From JAYPUG01 sp038117265 (GTDB lineage Bacteria; Pseudomonadota; Alphaproteobacteria; UBA6615), in assembly GCA_038117265.1 (NCBI GenBank), contig JAYOFO010000023.1, positions 1-33,734 on the forward strand: a stretch of 33,734 nt of DNA, written 5' to 3'. The position numbers and the translations under genes were made by a program. Shown one piece after another: positions 15,743 through 26,341 of this stretch (position 1 is its first letter; every line of letters starts with the position of its first letter). The notes beneath the pieces were generated by a model. It saw only the letters and a program-made list of their open reading frames with translations. It was not told where the DNA came from and searched no databases.

Positions 15743-16870
15743 ATGCATACCGACCGCGATTTCATGCTGATGGCGCTGCGCCTGGCGCGGCGCGGGCTGG
15801 GCAATGTGTGGCCCAACCCGGCGGTGGGTTGCGTCATCGTCCGGCGTGACGACGGCGTGTCCCGAATCGCGGGGCGCGGCTGGACGCAGCCGGGCGGCCG
15901 GCCCCATGCCGAGACGGTGGCGCTCGACCAGGCCCGCCAGCGGTTCGGGGCCGAGGCGCTGCGCGGCGCGGAGGCATTCGTCTCGCTCGAACCGTGCAGC
16001 CATCGCGGCCGCACCCCGCCCTGTGCGGATGCGCTGATTGCGGCCGGCCTGTCGCGGGTCGTCGTCGCGTGCGGCGATCCCGATGCCCGGGTGTCGGGCG
16101 AGGGGATCGCCAAGCTGCAGGCCGCGGGCATCGAGGTGGTGCGCGATGTGTGCCGCGCCGAGGCGGAGGAGCTCAACGCCGGGTTCCTGACCCGGGTCCT
16201 CGCGGGACGCCCGCTGGTCGCGCTCAAGACCGCGACCACATCGGATGGCCGGATCGCCACCCGCACGGGCGCCTCCCAGTGGATCACGGGTGCGGCCGCA
16301 CGCGAGCGTGCGCACCTGCTGCGCGCCCAGCAAGACGCCATCGCCGTCGGCATCGGCACGGTCGAGGCCGACGATCCCAGCCTGACGTGCCGCCTGCCGG
16401 GGCTTTCGGGGCGCTCGCCGGTCCGGGTGGTGTTCGATTCCAGCCTGCGCATTTCGCTGGAGTCGAACCTGGTGCGCACGGCGGGCGAGGTCCCGACCTG
16501 GGTGCTGTCGGCAGACAAGACCGACCGCGACCGCCGGCACGCGCTCGAGGGGGCGGGGGTGACGGTCATTCCCATCGAGCAGGTGACGGACGGACAGCCG
16601 GAACCCGGCGCGGCGCTGGGGGCGCTCGCCGCGCTGGGGATCACGCGGCTGATGGTCGAAGGGGGCGCGCGATTGGCGACGGGCCTGTTGCGTGCCGGGC
16701 TGGTGGATCGGCTGCTGTGGTTTCGCGCGCCTTCGCTCATCGGCGGCGACGGCCTGCCGCCCTTTGGCGATATCGGGGTCGCGGGAATCGAGCAGATGCC
16801 GCTCTTCGAACCGGGTGCGCGAATACCGGTGGGTGACGACACGCTGGAAATTTATGCGCGGGTGCCCTAA
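15743..16870 (+). CDS. ribD: Bifunctional riboflavin biosynthesis protein RibD (deaminase/reductase)
   Basis: RibD deaminates and then reduces the pyrimidine product of GTP cyclohydrolase II in riboflavin synthesis. The deaminase domain (about 1-145) shows the zinc site: HAE at 55-57, C85 in PCSHRGRTPPC and C94. The reductase domain (about 150-375) shows KTATTSDGRIATRTGASQWITG, AVGIGTVEADDPSLTCR and the late MVEGGARL. The start is uncertain: I choose the ATG at 15743 because MHTDRDFMLMALRLARRG fits the family; a TTG at 15707 overlapping the nrdR stop would add 12 residues. Neither has a strong ribosome site. ribE follows after 9 bp. Confidence 0.93.
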   Translation: MHTDRDFMLMALRLARRGLGNVWPNPAVGCVIVRRDDGVSRIAGRGWTQPGGRPHAETVALDQARQRFGAEALRGAEAFVSLEPCSHRGRTPPCADALIAAGLSRVVVACGDPDARVSGEGIAKLQAAGIEVVRDVCRAEAEELNAGFLTRVLAGRPLVALKTATTSDGRIATRTGASQWITGAAARERAHLLRAQQDAIAVGIGTVEADDPSLTCRLPGLSGRSPVRVVFDSSLRISLESNLVRTAGEVPTWVLSADKTDRDRRHALEGAGVTVIPIEQVTDGQPEPGAALGALAALGITRLMVEGGARLATGLLRAGLVDRLLWFRAPSLIGGDGLPPFGDIGVAGIEQMPLFEPGARIPVGDDTLEIYARVP

Positions 16871-16879
16871 CCAAGCGCC

Positions 16880-17470
16880 ATGTTTACAGGGATCGTAACC
16901 GATGTGGGGCGTGTCGAGGCTGTTGCGCCGCTTGCCGTGGGGCGGCGGCTCACGATCGCGACGTCCTACGACATGAGCGGCGTGGAGATCGGCGCGTCGA
17001 TCGCATGTAGCGGCGCCTGCCTGACCGTGGTGGAGAAGGGCGCGGGATTTTTCTGCGCCGACGTGTCGGGCGAGACCCTCGACAAGACGACGGCCGGCGG
17101 CTGGCAGGCGGGATCGCGGATCAACCTCGAACGCGCATTGCGTGCGTCGGACGAGCTCGGCGGCCATCTGGTGCTCGGCCATGTCGACGGGGTGGGCGAG
17201 GTGGTTCGCCTGGCCGCCGAGGGCGAGAACCACCGGATCGACATCTCGGTGCCCGATGCGCTCAAGCGTTACATCGCCTCGAAGGGATCGGTGACGGTCG
17301 ACGGCGTGTCGTTGACGGTCAACGAGGTTGCCGACACGGTGTTCGGGGTCAACATCATCCCCCATACGTGGGACAACACGGCATTGGCGGACATATCGGC
17401 CGGCACGCGGGTGAACATCGAGGTCGATGTGATCGCACGCTACGTTGCACGGCTTCTGGAGCAGGATTGA
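16880..17470 (+). CDS. ribE: Riboflavin synthase alpha chain
   Basis: This enzyme dismutates two 6,7-dimethyl-8-ribityllumazine molecules into riboflavin. The 196-residue chain has the duplicated lumazine-binding barrels: the first starts MFTGIVTDVGRVEAV with ACSGACLTVVE, and the second contains LVLGHVDGVGEV and KGSVTVDGVSLTVNEV. The N-terminal MFTG is a family signature that fixes the start. It is flanked by ribD (9 bp) and ribBX (2 bp), so this is one operon. Confidence 0.95.
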   Translation: MFTGIVTDVGRVEAVAPLAVGRRLTIATSYDMSGVEIGASIACSGACLTVVEKGAGFFCADVSGETLDKTTAGGWQAGSRINLERALRASDELGGHLVLGHVDGVGEVVRLAAEGENHRIDISVPDALKRYIASKGSVTVDGVSLTVNEVADTVFGVNIIPHTWDNTALADISAGTRVNIEVDVIARYVARLLEQD

Positions 17471-17472
17471 AC

Positions 17473-18648
17473 GTGTCTGAAGAAACCGAAAAACTGCGCA
17501 TGGTATCGAAGCAGGACATCAGCCGTTCGATCGAGGACGAAAAGATACTCTCGCCCATCGAGGACATCATTGCCGATGCCCGCAACGGCAAGATGTTCGT
17601 CCTGATCGACGACGAGGATCGCGAGAACGAGGGTGACCTCGTGATTCCGGCCCAGATGGCGACCCCCGATGCGATCAACTTCATGGCGACCTACGGGCGC
17701 GGTCTGATCTGTCTGTCCCTGACGCGCGAGCGAACCCAGCAACTCGGCCTGCAGATGATGCCGCAGACCCACGGTCAGCGGCTCGCCACCAACTTCACCG
17801 TCTCGATCGAGGCTGCGAAGGGGGTGACGACGGGCATTTCCGCGCCCGATCGCGCGCGCACGATCTCGGTCGCCATCGACCCGCGCACCGGCGCGGAAGA
17901 CATTGTCACGCCCGGGCATATCTTTCCGCTGGCCGCACGCGATGGCGGCGTCCTGGTGCGTGCGGGACACACCGAGGCCGGGGTCGACATCGCGCGTCTC
18001 GCCGGCCTCAACCCGTCGGCCGTGATCTGCGAGATCATGAACGACGACGGCACCATGGCGCGGCTGCCCGACCTGATCGGGTTCGCGCAGTTCCATGGCC
18101 TGAAGATCGGCGCGATCGCCGACCTGATCGCCTATCGGCGCCGGAACGACCGCATTGTCGAGCGCCTGCTCGAGCACGATTTCAACTCGCGCTTCGGCGG
18201 CAAGTTCAAGTGGTACGTCTATTACAACACCGTCGAGTATGCCGAGCATCTGGCGATCGTGAAGGGCGAGATCGACCCCGAGAAGCCGGTCCTGGTGCGC
18301 ATGCATTCGTTCAGCATCGGGGCCGATGCGCTGGGCAGCCTGGACGCCCCGGATTCCGGGATCCTTCAACATGCGATGGAGTTGATCGGTGAAGAGGGGT
18401 GCGGCGTGGTCGTCCTGATCCGCGACACGTCACCGACATACCTTTCGGATCGGCTCGGACAGTTGCGCAGCGCGCCGACCAGCCCCGTGAACGAGTTGCG
18501 CGACTATGGTCAGGGCGCCCAGATCCTCGTCGACCTGGGTGTCCGTGATATTATCCTGATGTCGAACTCTCAGCGTTCGATCGTCGGACTCGAAGGATTC
18601 GGGCTGCGGGTCGTCGAGACCCGGCCGGTCCCGGTGTCGAGCAAATAG
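17473..18648 (+). CDS. ribBX: DHBP synthase with degenerate GTP cyclohydrolase II domain (RibBX type)
   Basis: The 391-residue protein looks like a fused RibBA. The N-terminal 3,4-dihydroxy-2-butanone 4-phosphate synthase half is intact (acidic loop DDEDRENEGDLV at 47-57, MATYGRGLIC, RAGHTEAGVDIARLAG) and makes the four-carbon unit from ribulose 5-phosphate. The C-terminal half resembles GTP cyclohydrolase II but has lost its key residues: the zinc-cysteine segment reads GSLDAPDSG (288-296) instead of the usual Arg-Cys-Asp-Cys, and the EGRGIGL loop is missing. This matches RibBX described in rhizobia, where a separate RibA does the GTP step. GTG start at 17473 with AGGA; an ATG at 17500 is an alternative. 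ribH follows 12 bp later. Confidence 0.9.
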   Translation: MSEETEKLRMVSKQDISRSIEDEKILSPIEDIIADARNGKMFVLIDDEDRENEGDLVIPAQMATPDAINFMATYGRGLICLSLTRERTQQLGLQMMPQTHGQRLATNFTVSIEAAKGVTTGISAPDRARTISVAIDPRTGAEDIVTPGHIFPLAARDGGVLVRAGHTEAGVDIARLAGLNPSAVICEIMNDDGTMARLPDLIGFAQFHGLKIGAIADLIAYRRRNDRIVERLLEHDFNSRFGGKFKWYVYYNTVEYAEHLAIVKGEIDPEKPVLVRMHSFSIGADALGSLDAPDSGILQHAMELIGEEGCGVVVLIRDTSPTYLSDRLGQLRSAPTSPVNELRDYGQGAQILVDLGVRDIILMSNSQRSIVGLEGFGLRVVETRPVPVSSK

Positions 18649-18660
18649 GGAGGTAAGCCG

Positions 18661-19125
18661 ATGGCGGATGAGCCACACATCCTGGTCGTGATCTCCCGTT
18701 ATTACGAAGAGATCGCCGAAGAGTTGCAGCGCGGCGCACTCGCGGTGCTCGACGGCATCGACGCGACCTACGAGGTCCACGAGGTGCCCGGCGCGTTCGA
18801 GATTCCCGCCGCCATCGCCATCGCGATGCGCTCGCCCGAATTCTCCGGCGGGCGCCGGCGCTTCGACGGCTATATCGCGCTCGGCTGCGTGATCCGCGGC
18901 CAGACCACCCACTACGACTATGTCTGCCAGGAAGCGGCGCGCGGCCTGCAGGACCTGGCAGTGCGCCACTGCCTGGCGATGGGCTTCGGAATCCTGACGA
19001 CGGAGAACCGCGAACAGGCGATGGTGCGCGCGTCGGTCGACCAGGGGAATAAGGGCGCCGACGCGGCTAATGCCTGCCTGCGTATGGTTGAATTGAAGCG
19101 CCAGTTGCGAATGTTCCCACGCTGA
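18661..19125 (+). CDS. ribH: 6,7-dimethyl-8-ribityllumazine synthase
   Basis: RibH joins the RibBX product to the RibD-derived pyrimidine to make lumazine, the substrate of RibE. The 154-residue protein has the family blocks VVISRYYEEIAEEL, VPGAFEIPAAI and ALGCVIRGQTTHYDYVCQE, with the catalytic His84. It has a strong GGGAGG site. Its stop overlaps the nusB start by one base (TGATG), a common ribH-nusB arrangement. Confidence 0.95.
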   Translation: MADEPHILVVISRYYEEIAEELQRGALAVLDGIDATYEVHEVPGAFEIPAAIAIAMRSPEFSGGRRRFDGYIALGCVIRGQTTHYDYVCQEAARGLQDLAVRHCLAMGFGILTTENREQAMVRASVDQGNKGADAANACLRMVELKRQLRMFPR

Positions 19126-19661
19126 TGCGCGCGGACCATGACGAAAAGGCCCGCGACGCCCGGGCCGCAAACGCAACCGCGCGCGGTGCGGCCCGTCTGC
19201 TTGCGGTGCAGGCGCTGTACCAGATCGACATTCGCGGCGGCAGTGCCGACTCGACGATCCTGGAATTCCTCCAGCACCGGACCGAAGAGATGGAAGACGG
19301 CGAGGAGACCAGATTCCGTGTCGAGGCGGATCGGGCGCTGTTCGCCGACATCGTGCGCGGCGTGGTGCGCGATCGCGCGGAGATCGAGAGCGCGCTCGAC
19401 GGGTGCCTCGACGGAAAGACGAGCGTGGCGCGTCTTGAACTCCTGTTGCGCGTGATCATGAGTTCGGGTGTCTTCGAACTGCGCTCGCGTCCCGACGTTC
19501 CCGCCCGTGTCGCGGTGAGCGAATACGTGCACGTGACGGACGCGTTCTTCGACGGCCGGGAGCCGGGGCTCGTGAACGCTGTCCTCGACCGTCTCGCGCG
19601 GGTCCTGCGGCCGGATGAGACGAACCCGACGGGCGCGGCGGAAAATGGCGCCGCGGATTGA
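19125..19661 (+). CDS. nusB: Transcription antitermination factor NusB
   Basis: NusB binds the boxA RNA with NusE/S10 and assists antitermination of rRNA operons. The 178-residue protein is all-helical in pattern, with ARLLAVQALYQID near the N-terminus and the C-terminal hallmark RVAVSEYVHVTDAFFDGREPGLVNAVLDRLAR. The residues before 20 and after 160 are low-complexity tails. The ATG overlaps the ribH stop, and its end overlaps thiL by 17 bp, so the three are translationally linked. Confidence 0.95.
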   Translation: MRADHDEKARDARAANATARGAARLLAVQALYQIDIRGGSADSTILEFLQHRTEEMEDGEETRFRVEADRALFADIVRGVVRDRAEIESALDGCLDGKTSVARLELLLRVIMSSGVFELRSRPDVPARVAVSEYVHVTDAFFDGREPGLVNAVLDRLARVLRPDETNPTGAAENGAAD

Positions 19662-20658
19662 AGAATTCGAGCTGATCGCGCGCTATTTTGCGCCGCTCGC
19701 CGCGTCCTCGCCCGGTGCCCTGGGACTGCTCGACGATGCCGCCTATCTGAAACCGGCACCCGGCCAGGACATCGTCGTGACCGCGGACGCCGTCGTCGAA
19801 GGCATCCACTTCCTGCCGGACAGCGATCCCGCCCGCGTGGCGCGCCGGGTCCTGCGCGTCAACCTGTCCGACCTGGCGGCCAAGGGGGCGCGCCCGCTCG
19901 CCTATACGCTGACGATCCAGGTGCGTCGGGGGCTGGACGAAGACTGGTTCGCGGCGTTTGCGGCGGCGCTCGGCGCGGACCAGCGGGAATACGGCGTCGC
20001 GCTGCTCGGCGGTGACACGACATCGACCAGCGGCCCGCTCTCCTTATCTGTTAATATGTTCGGAGAAGTGTCAGAAAATTCTATGATAAAACGATCCGTC
20101 GCCGGGATCGGAGACGATGTCTACGTTTCCGGTACGATCGGCGATGCGGGCCTGGGACTGGAGCTCGAGATGGGATTGTTGACGGTCACGGACCCTCGGG
20201 ATTCCGCCTTTCTGCGGGCTCGCTTCCACGCGCCCGAGCCTCGCTTGGCGCTCGGCCGGTCCCTGGTCGGGCAGGCGAGCGCGGCGGCCGACGTTTCCGA
20301 CGGCCTGGTCGCCGACCTCGGGCATATCTGCCGCGCCTCGGGGATCGCGGCGGAAATCCTGCTGTCGGCGGTCCCGCTTTCGCCGGCGGCCCGGCGGGCG
20401 GTAACCGACGATCAACCATTTCACCTTAGCCTGCTGGGGCGCGGAGACGATTACGAGATCGTCTTCACCGCACCGGAGCGCGCGCGTGCGGCCATAGAGG
20501 CATGCGCAGCGCGCGCCGGCGTCGGCGTGGCGCGCATCGGACGCACGCGCGCGGCGGCAGGTTCGCCTGCCGCGGTTACCGTGCGTGACGATGCGGGAAA
20601 CAGGCTCGAGGTGACCAGTGGCGGATTCCGACACTTCCAAGACGTCGACGCGGGCTGA
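19645..20658 (+). CDS. thiL: Thiamine-monophosphate kinase
   Basis: ThiL phosphorylates thiamine monophosphate to the active cofactor thiamine diphosphate. The 337-residue protein shows IEEFELIARYFAPL, the GLLDDAAYL and VTADAVVEGIHF metal and nucleotide sites, LGGDTTSTSGPLSL, and AAADVSDGLVADLGHI. The ATG at 19645 lies inside the nusB end, with GGCGGAA upstream. The segment at 20041-20100 uses AT-rich codons (TTA, TCT, ATA, AAA) unlike the rest of the gene, although the amino-acid pattern remains sensible. It overlaps the next gene by 41 bp. Confidence 0.95.
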   Translation: MAPRIEEFELIARYFAPLAASSPGALGLLDDAAYLKPAPGQDIVVTADAVVEGIHFLPDSDPARVARRVLRVNLSDLAAKGARPLAYTLTIQVRRGLDEDWFAAFAAALGADQREYGVALLGGDTTSTSGPLSLSVNMFGEVSENSMIKRSVAGIGDDVYVSGTIGDAGLGLELEMGLLTVTDPRDSAFLRARFHAPEPRLALGRSLVGQASAAADVSDGLVADLGHICRASGIAAEILLSAVPLSPAARRAVTDDQPFHLSLLGRGDDYEIVFTAPERARAAIEACAARAGVGVARIGRTRAAAGSPAAVTVRDDAGNRLEVTSGGFRHFQDVDAG

Positions 20659-21172
20659 AGACGAGGCCGCGATCCGCGATATGCGGAACGGCGGTCCGGC
20701 CGAGAAGAAGAGCAAGAAGAAGCTCGTCGTCCTGTTGCTGGCCGAGCTGCTCGTCGCCGGCGGCGGCGCGGCCGCCTACAAGTTCATGTTCGCGAAGGAA
20801 CTCGATGCGCCGCAGGTGGCCAAGCTCGAGAAGCCCAAGCCGGTCGAGCCGGTCGAACTCATCTATATCGATCTCGACCCGCTGTTCGTGCCCTTCAAGA
20901 CCGAAGAGGGGCGCCGGCACAAGATCGTGGTCATCCTGTCGCTCGAGGTGGGGCGTGCGCGTCTGGAGGACAAGTGGGTGCGTTCGTTGATGCCGAGACT
21001 GCGCGAGGCGTATGTCCGCGCGCTGACCTCGCGACCGTTTCCGGGCACCGAAGACGGATCGATCGAGACGGTCTATCTGAAGAACCGGATCCGCGCCGAA
21101 AACATCCGGATTCTCGGGTCCGGAGTCGTGAACGACGTGCTGGTCCGCGACATCCGCGTGGTTCCGGGCTGA
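20618..21172 (+). CDS. FliL-like membrane-anchored protein
   Basis: The 184-residue protein has a charged N-terminus, one transmembrane helix at about residues 35-55 (VVLLLAELLVAGGGAAAY), a proline-rich linker, and a periplasmic domain. That domain (YIDLDPLFVPF ... VVILSLEVGRARLED ... LMPRLREAYVRAL ... VVNDVLVRDIRVV) matches the FliL plan: a beta strand, then a helix pair, then strands. FliL-type proteins sit at the flagellar basal body and assist the stator. The GTG at 20618 (MADSD) overlaps the thiL end by 41 bp and has a weak site; a later start would lose the anchor. The next gene is a related one. No other flagellar gene is in the window. Confidence 0.7.
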   Translation: MADSDTSKTSTRAEDEAAIRDMRNGGPAEKKSKKKLVVLLLAELLVAGGGAAAYKFMFAKELDAPQVAKLEKPKPVEPVELIYIDLDPLFVPFKTEEGRRHKIVVILSLEVGRARLEDKWVRSLMPRLREAYVRALTSRPFPGTEDGSIETVYLKNRIRAENIRILGSGVVNDVLVRDIRVVPG

Positions 21173-21175
21173 ACC

Positions 21176-21613
21176 ATGAAGAAGCTTCTCATCCTCGTGA
21201 TGCTACTCGTCATCGGCGCCGGCGCCGCCGCGTATTTCGTGCTCGGCAAGAAGGACGAGCAAGTCGCCGAAGAGCCGAAGGAGGAGAAGATTGTCGTCGA
21301 GGAGCATCACTACATGAAGCTCGACACGATCACGGTCACGCTGTTCGACGAGGAATCGGTGGTGGGGCTGTAAACGGCGGCGCTGACCCTCGAACTCGCG
21401 CAGGCCGACCAGCGCAGGGTCGTCTCCGCGGCCGAATCGCGCCTGCGGGATGCGATGATTCGCGAACTCCATTCGCTGGTGGTGCGCCGCAAGGGAGTGG
21501 ACATTCCGCTCGACAGCGAAAAGCGGCGTTTGCGGGCGACGGCGATATGCGAATTGGGGTCCGATGTGGTCCTCGATCTGTACATCGAGAACGTGCTTCG
21601 CAAGGACAGCTGA
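21176..21613 (+). pseudogene. Second FliL-like gene interrupted by an in-frame TAA
   Basis: The frame from the ATG at 21176 encodes a membrane anchor (LLILVMLLVIGAGAAAYFVL), an acidic linker and the start of a FliL-like domain (YMKLDTITVTLFDEESVVGL). TAA at 21371-21373 stops it after 65 residues. The same frame then continues for 79 codons (TAALTLELAQADQRRVV ... RLRDAMIRELHSL ... LGSDVVLDLYIENVL) to TGA at 21611-21613. The part after the stop aligns in order with the second half of the preceding gene's domain. A single C-to-T change of CAA would explain it. So it is a recent nonsense mutation, a sequencing error, or a shortened functional peptide. The start follows the previous stop by three bases. 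Confidence 0.75.
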
Positions 21614-21675
21614 CGCAGTTCAGCTATTCACATCGCGCGCTTGTATTTTCGCGCTGCATACCGGATGTTCGCGCC

Positions 21676-22869
21676 ATGTCAGCGAACCACGCACCCAAAA
21701 ACGTCACGCTTCTGTCCCTGTGCCAGGCGCTGGGACAGACGCAGATGGTCCTCATCTTCTCGGTGTCCTCGATCATCGGGGCGACGATCGCACCGAACCC
21801 GGGCTACGCGACCGTTCCGATCACGTTCCAGTTCGTTTTCATGACGCTGTCGACGATCCCGGCCGCGTTGCTGATGAAGCGCATCGGCCGGGCCTGGGGC
21901 TTCATCGTGTTCCTGGCGATCGGGTCGACCGGTGCGGCGCTGATGATCTATGCGCTGATGGAGCAGAGCTTTTTGCTGTTCTGTGCCGGCTCGGCGCTGT
22001 TCGGCAGTTCGGCGGGCGCAAACCAGCAATTCCGGTTTGCCGCCGTGGATGCGGCGAGCGAACAGTTCAAGAGCAAGGCCGTCAGCCTCGTGCTGGCGGG
22101 CGGCGTGTTCGCCGGCTTTGCAGGGCCGACCCTGTCGTCGCTGGGCTACGACCTGATCACCCCCGTCGTCTATGGCGGCGTGTTCGCCATCATCCTCGCC
22201 ATGCAGGGCCTGATGGTCGTGCTGCTGCTGTTCACCGACATTCCGCCGCCAACCGAACAGGAACGGACGGGCCACGTGCGCCCGCTGCGCGAGATCGCCT
22301 CGCAGCCGACCTTCATCGTCGCGCTGCTGAGCGCGATGATCGGCTATGGCGTGATGAACTTCGTGATGCTGTCGACGCCGATCTTCATGCATCTGCACCC
22401 CACGCATCCGTTCAGCCAGCTCGACATCAACAACGTCATCATGTGGCACGTGCTGGGCATGTTCGCGCCCGGCTTCGTCACAGGGTGGCTGATCAAGCGC
22501 TACGGCGACGTGAACATCATCCTCGCCGGTGCGGTGATTTCGGTGGTCTGCCTGGGCGTCAACTTCAGCGGCGATTCGATCACGCATCTGCGGGTCGGCA
22601 TGGCGCTGGTGGGGGTTGGCTGGAACTTCATGTTCACGGCGGGCACCACCCTGCTGCTCAGCACCTACACGCCGGCCGAGAAGGCCAAGGTCCAGGGCAT
22701 CAACGACCTGTTCGTGTTCGGCACGGTGGCGACCTGCTCGCTGGCGGCCGGGTTCGTTTACCAGACCCTCGGCTTCTTCGCCGTCAACATGGCATCGGCG
22801 CCGCTCCTGGTCCTGGTGGTTGGCGCCGTGTTCTGGCTGCGCATGCGCAGGGCGCCGGCACCGGCTTGA
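21676..22869 (+). CDS. Major facilitator superfamily transporter
   Basis: The 397-residue inner-membrane protein has about 12 predicted helices. It starts SANHAPKNVTLLSLCQALGQTQMVLIFSVSSIIGATIAP and contains helix-loop text such as LLMKRIGRAWGFIVFLAIG (motif A-like, with RIGR) and LVGVGWNFMFTAGTTLLLSTY late. The FMHLHPTHPFSQLDINNVIMWHVLGMFAPGFVTGWLIKRYGDVN stretch resembles a family of uncharacterised MFS proteins; the substrate is unknown. The ATG at 21676 is chosen because the long open frame upstream is out of pattern. It lies 62 bp after the FliL-like remnant and 166 bp before hppA. Confidence 0.85.
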   Translation: MSANHAPKNVTLLSLCQALGQTQMVLIFSVSSIIGATIAPNPGYATVPITFQFVFMTLSTIPAALLMKRIGRAWGFIVFLAIGSTGAALMIYALMEQSFLLFCAGSALFGSSAGANQQFRFAAVDAASEQFKSKAVSLVLAGGVFAGFAGPTLSSLGYDLITPVVYGGVFAIILAMQGLMVVLLLFTDIPPPTEQERTGHVRPLREIASQPTFIVALLSAMIGYGVMNFVMLSTPIFMHLHPTHPFSQLDINNVIMWHVLGMFAPGFVTGWLIKRYGDVNIILAGAVISVVCLGVNFSGDSITHLRVGMALVGVGWNFMFTAGTTLLLSTYTPAEKAKVQGINDLFVFGTVATCSLAAGFVYQTLGFFAVNMASAPLLVLVVGAVFWLRMRRAPAPA

Positions 22870-23035
22870 TCTCGGGGCCGGCGTCGCTCGCGTGCGCACG
22901 CCCGGTTGCCATCCCGTCGCCTTTTTGGCATGTTCCCGCCGCTTTTTCGGGGGGTGGGTGATTCGGCCGTGCCCCGCGGTCGGCGTCGCGATGGGCGGCG
23001 CGGCCCAACAACACTGAAACCAAAGGAAAAAACCA

Positions 23036-25159
<2,124 letters not shown>

Positions 25160-25182
25160 GAAACCGCCCGTTTGCGGGTTCG

Positions 25183-25212
25183 ACCCCCGGGGCTTCGGTC
25201 CCGGGGGTTTTT
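25183..25212 (+). terminator. Rho-independent terminator of hppA with TTCG tetraloop
   Basis: Nine Watson-Crick pairs (25183-25191 with 25200-25208) continue through a G-T pair and a C-G pair to a TTCG tetraloop, and five T's follow. It lies five bases before the stop codon of the convergent bamE-like gene. Confidence 0.92.
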
Positions 25213-25216
25213 CTTG

Positions 25217-25654
25217 CTAGTTCCTGGGAACGAAGCGACCGACGTTGCCGAAGAGCTGCTGGATCAGCGACAGTTCGTTGCCGGCCGTGGGGGTGACGCG
25301 GCTGACCAGTTCGACCTCGCGCTTGTCGTTCTCGGTGTAGGTGAAGATATCTTCGATCACGTTGCGGTCGTCGAACACGATCGCAACGATCTTGCGTTCG
25401 AGAAGTTCGGGCGCGAGGAACGCCACGGTCTCGGTCCGCTCGGACATGTAGTACCAGACGTTCGCGCGGAATACGCCTTGGGTCGACGGCGTGCCGAGCG
25501 CCGTCTCGACATCGCGCCGGGTCGAGGAGCCTGGCTTGAGCTCGGCGAGGAGGTCGGGATCGGGCTCCTGGCCGTGGCTGGTGATCGTCGGCGCACAGGC
25601 GCCGAGGAAACCGACGATGACGAGGCAACGTCCAATGCGGGACAGCACATGCAT
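25217..25654 (-). CDS. bamE: BamE/SmpA-family outer-membrane lipoprotein
   Basis: The 145-residue protein has a signal sequence ending in the lipobox LGAC (Cys20), so it is lipidated. The rest is a SmpA/BamE domain: LLAELKPGSSTRRDVETALGTPST, VWYYMSERTE and VAIVFDDRNVIEDI. BamE supports the BAM complex that inserts beta-barrel proteins. The chosen ATG at 25654 places the lipobox properly; a longer frame to 26200 opposes the next gene and is rejected. No clear ribosome site is visible. The gene is divergent from the cytochrome bc1 chaperone gene, with 120 bp between them. Confidence 0.9.
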   Translation of the reverse strand: MHVLSRIGRCLVIVGFLGACAPTITSHGQEPDPDLLAELKPGSSTRRDVETALGTPSTQGVFRANVWYYMSERTETVAFLAPELLERKIVAIVFDDRNVIEDIFTYTENDKREVELVSRVTPTAGNELSLIQQLFGNVGRFVPRN

Positions 25655-25774
25655 GGTGGAGTGTTCTCGTCTTCGGTCGGGATGTTCGGCGGTGAATTGG
25701 CGCGACGATGGCACCCGCCGTTTCGCCGTGTCAACAGCTTGCGGCGGGCAGCCGGAGGGGCCATTTTCCAGCTC

Positions 25775-26341
25775 ATGTTGAACATGCTTCGAGAACACCG
25801 TCACCGCAAGGAGACTGCCGCACGTCTCTATGACGCGGTCGTCGCACAGGCGCGTCAGCCCGGTTTCTACCGCGCCTTCGGCGTTCCGGACACGATGCTG
25901 GGCCGCTACGAGATGGTCTGCCTGCACGCGTTCCTCGTTCTGAAGCGGCTGAAGGGGGGGGGGCCGCAGGGCCGTGCGCTCGCCCAGACGCTGCACGATC
26001 TGATCTTCGACGATTTCGACATCGCGCTGCGCGAGGCGGGCCTGGGCGATATGGGGGTCGGCAAACGGCTCAAGAAGCTTGCACGCAACCTGCACGGTCG
26101 CATATCGGCGTACGAGCGCGGTCTGGTCGAGGGAGAGGCTGCCATCTCCGAGGCGCTGCGGCGGAACTTGTATGCCAGCGCCGCGCCGACCGATGCCCAA
26201 CTCGCTGCCATGGTCACCTATCTGCGTGACGCGCGCCGTGCTGTCGATGCGTTGCCCGTGTCGGGGCTCTTCGAGGCAGAGCTGGCGTTCCCGGAACCGG
26301 ATGAGGAAGCGGGCGCCATGCGCACAGGGGTGGGCGGATGA
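25775..26341 (+). CDS. Ubiquinol-cytochrome c chaperone (CBP3 family)
   Basis: The 188-residue protein matches the CBP3/ubiquinol-cytochrome c chaperone domain involved in assembling cytochrome b of the bc1 complex: FYRAFGVPDTMLGRYEMVCLHAFLVLKRL, ALAQTLHDLIFDDFDIALREAGLGDMGVGKRLKKLARN and GRISAYERGL. Most of it is helical and cytosolic. The start is uncertain: ATG at 25775 or the one at 25784; no good ribosome site is close to either. The stop overlaps the yceD start (ATGA), so these two are coupled. Confidence 0.9.
   Translation: MLNMLREHRHRKETAARLYDAVVAQARQPGFYRAFGVPDTMLGRYEMVCLHAFLVLKRLKGGGPQGRALAQTLHDLIFDDFDIALREAGLGDMGVGKRLKKLARNLHGRISAYERGLVEGEAAISEALRRNLYASAAPTDAQLAAMVTYLRDARRAVDALPVSGLFEAELAFPEPDEEAGAMRTGVGG

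Noticed and set aside
13681..17365. Very long minus-strand frames opposite glyA, nrdR, ribD and ribE
   Set aside because: They lie antisense to clear conserved genes, have low-complexity Arg/Ala/His-rich text and arise from the high GC content.
21371..21373. Recoding of the stop in the second FliL-like gene as selenocysteine or programmed read-through
   Set aside because: The codon is TAA, not TGA, and no downstream recoding structure is visible; a nonsense mutation is simpler.
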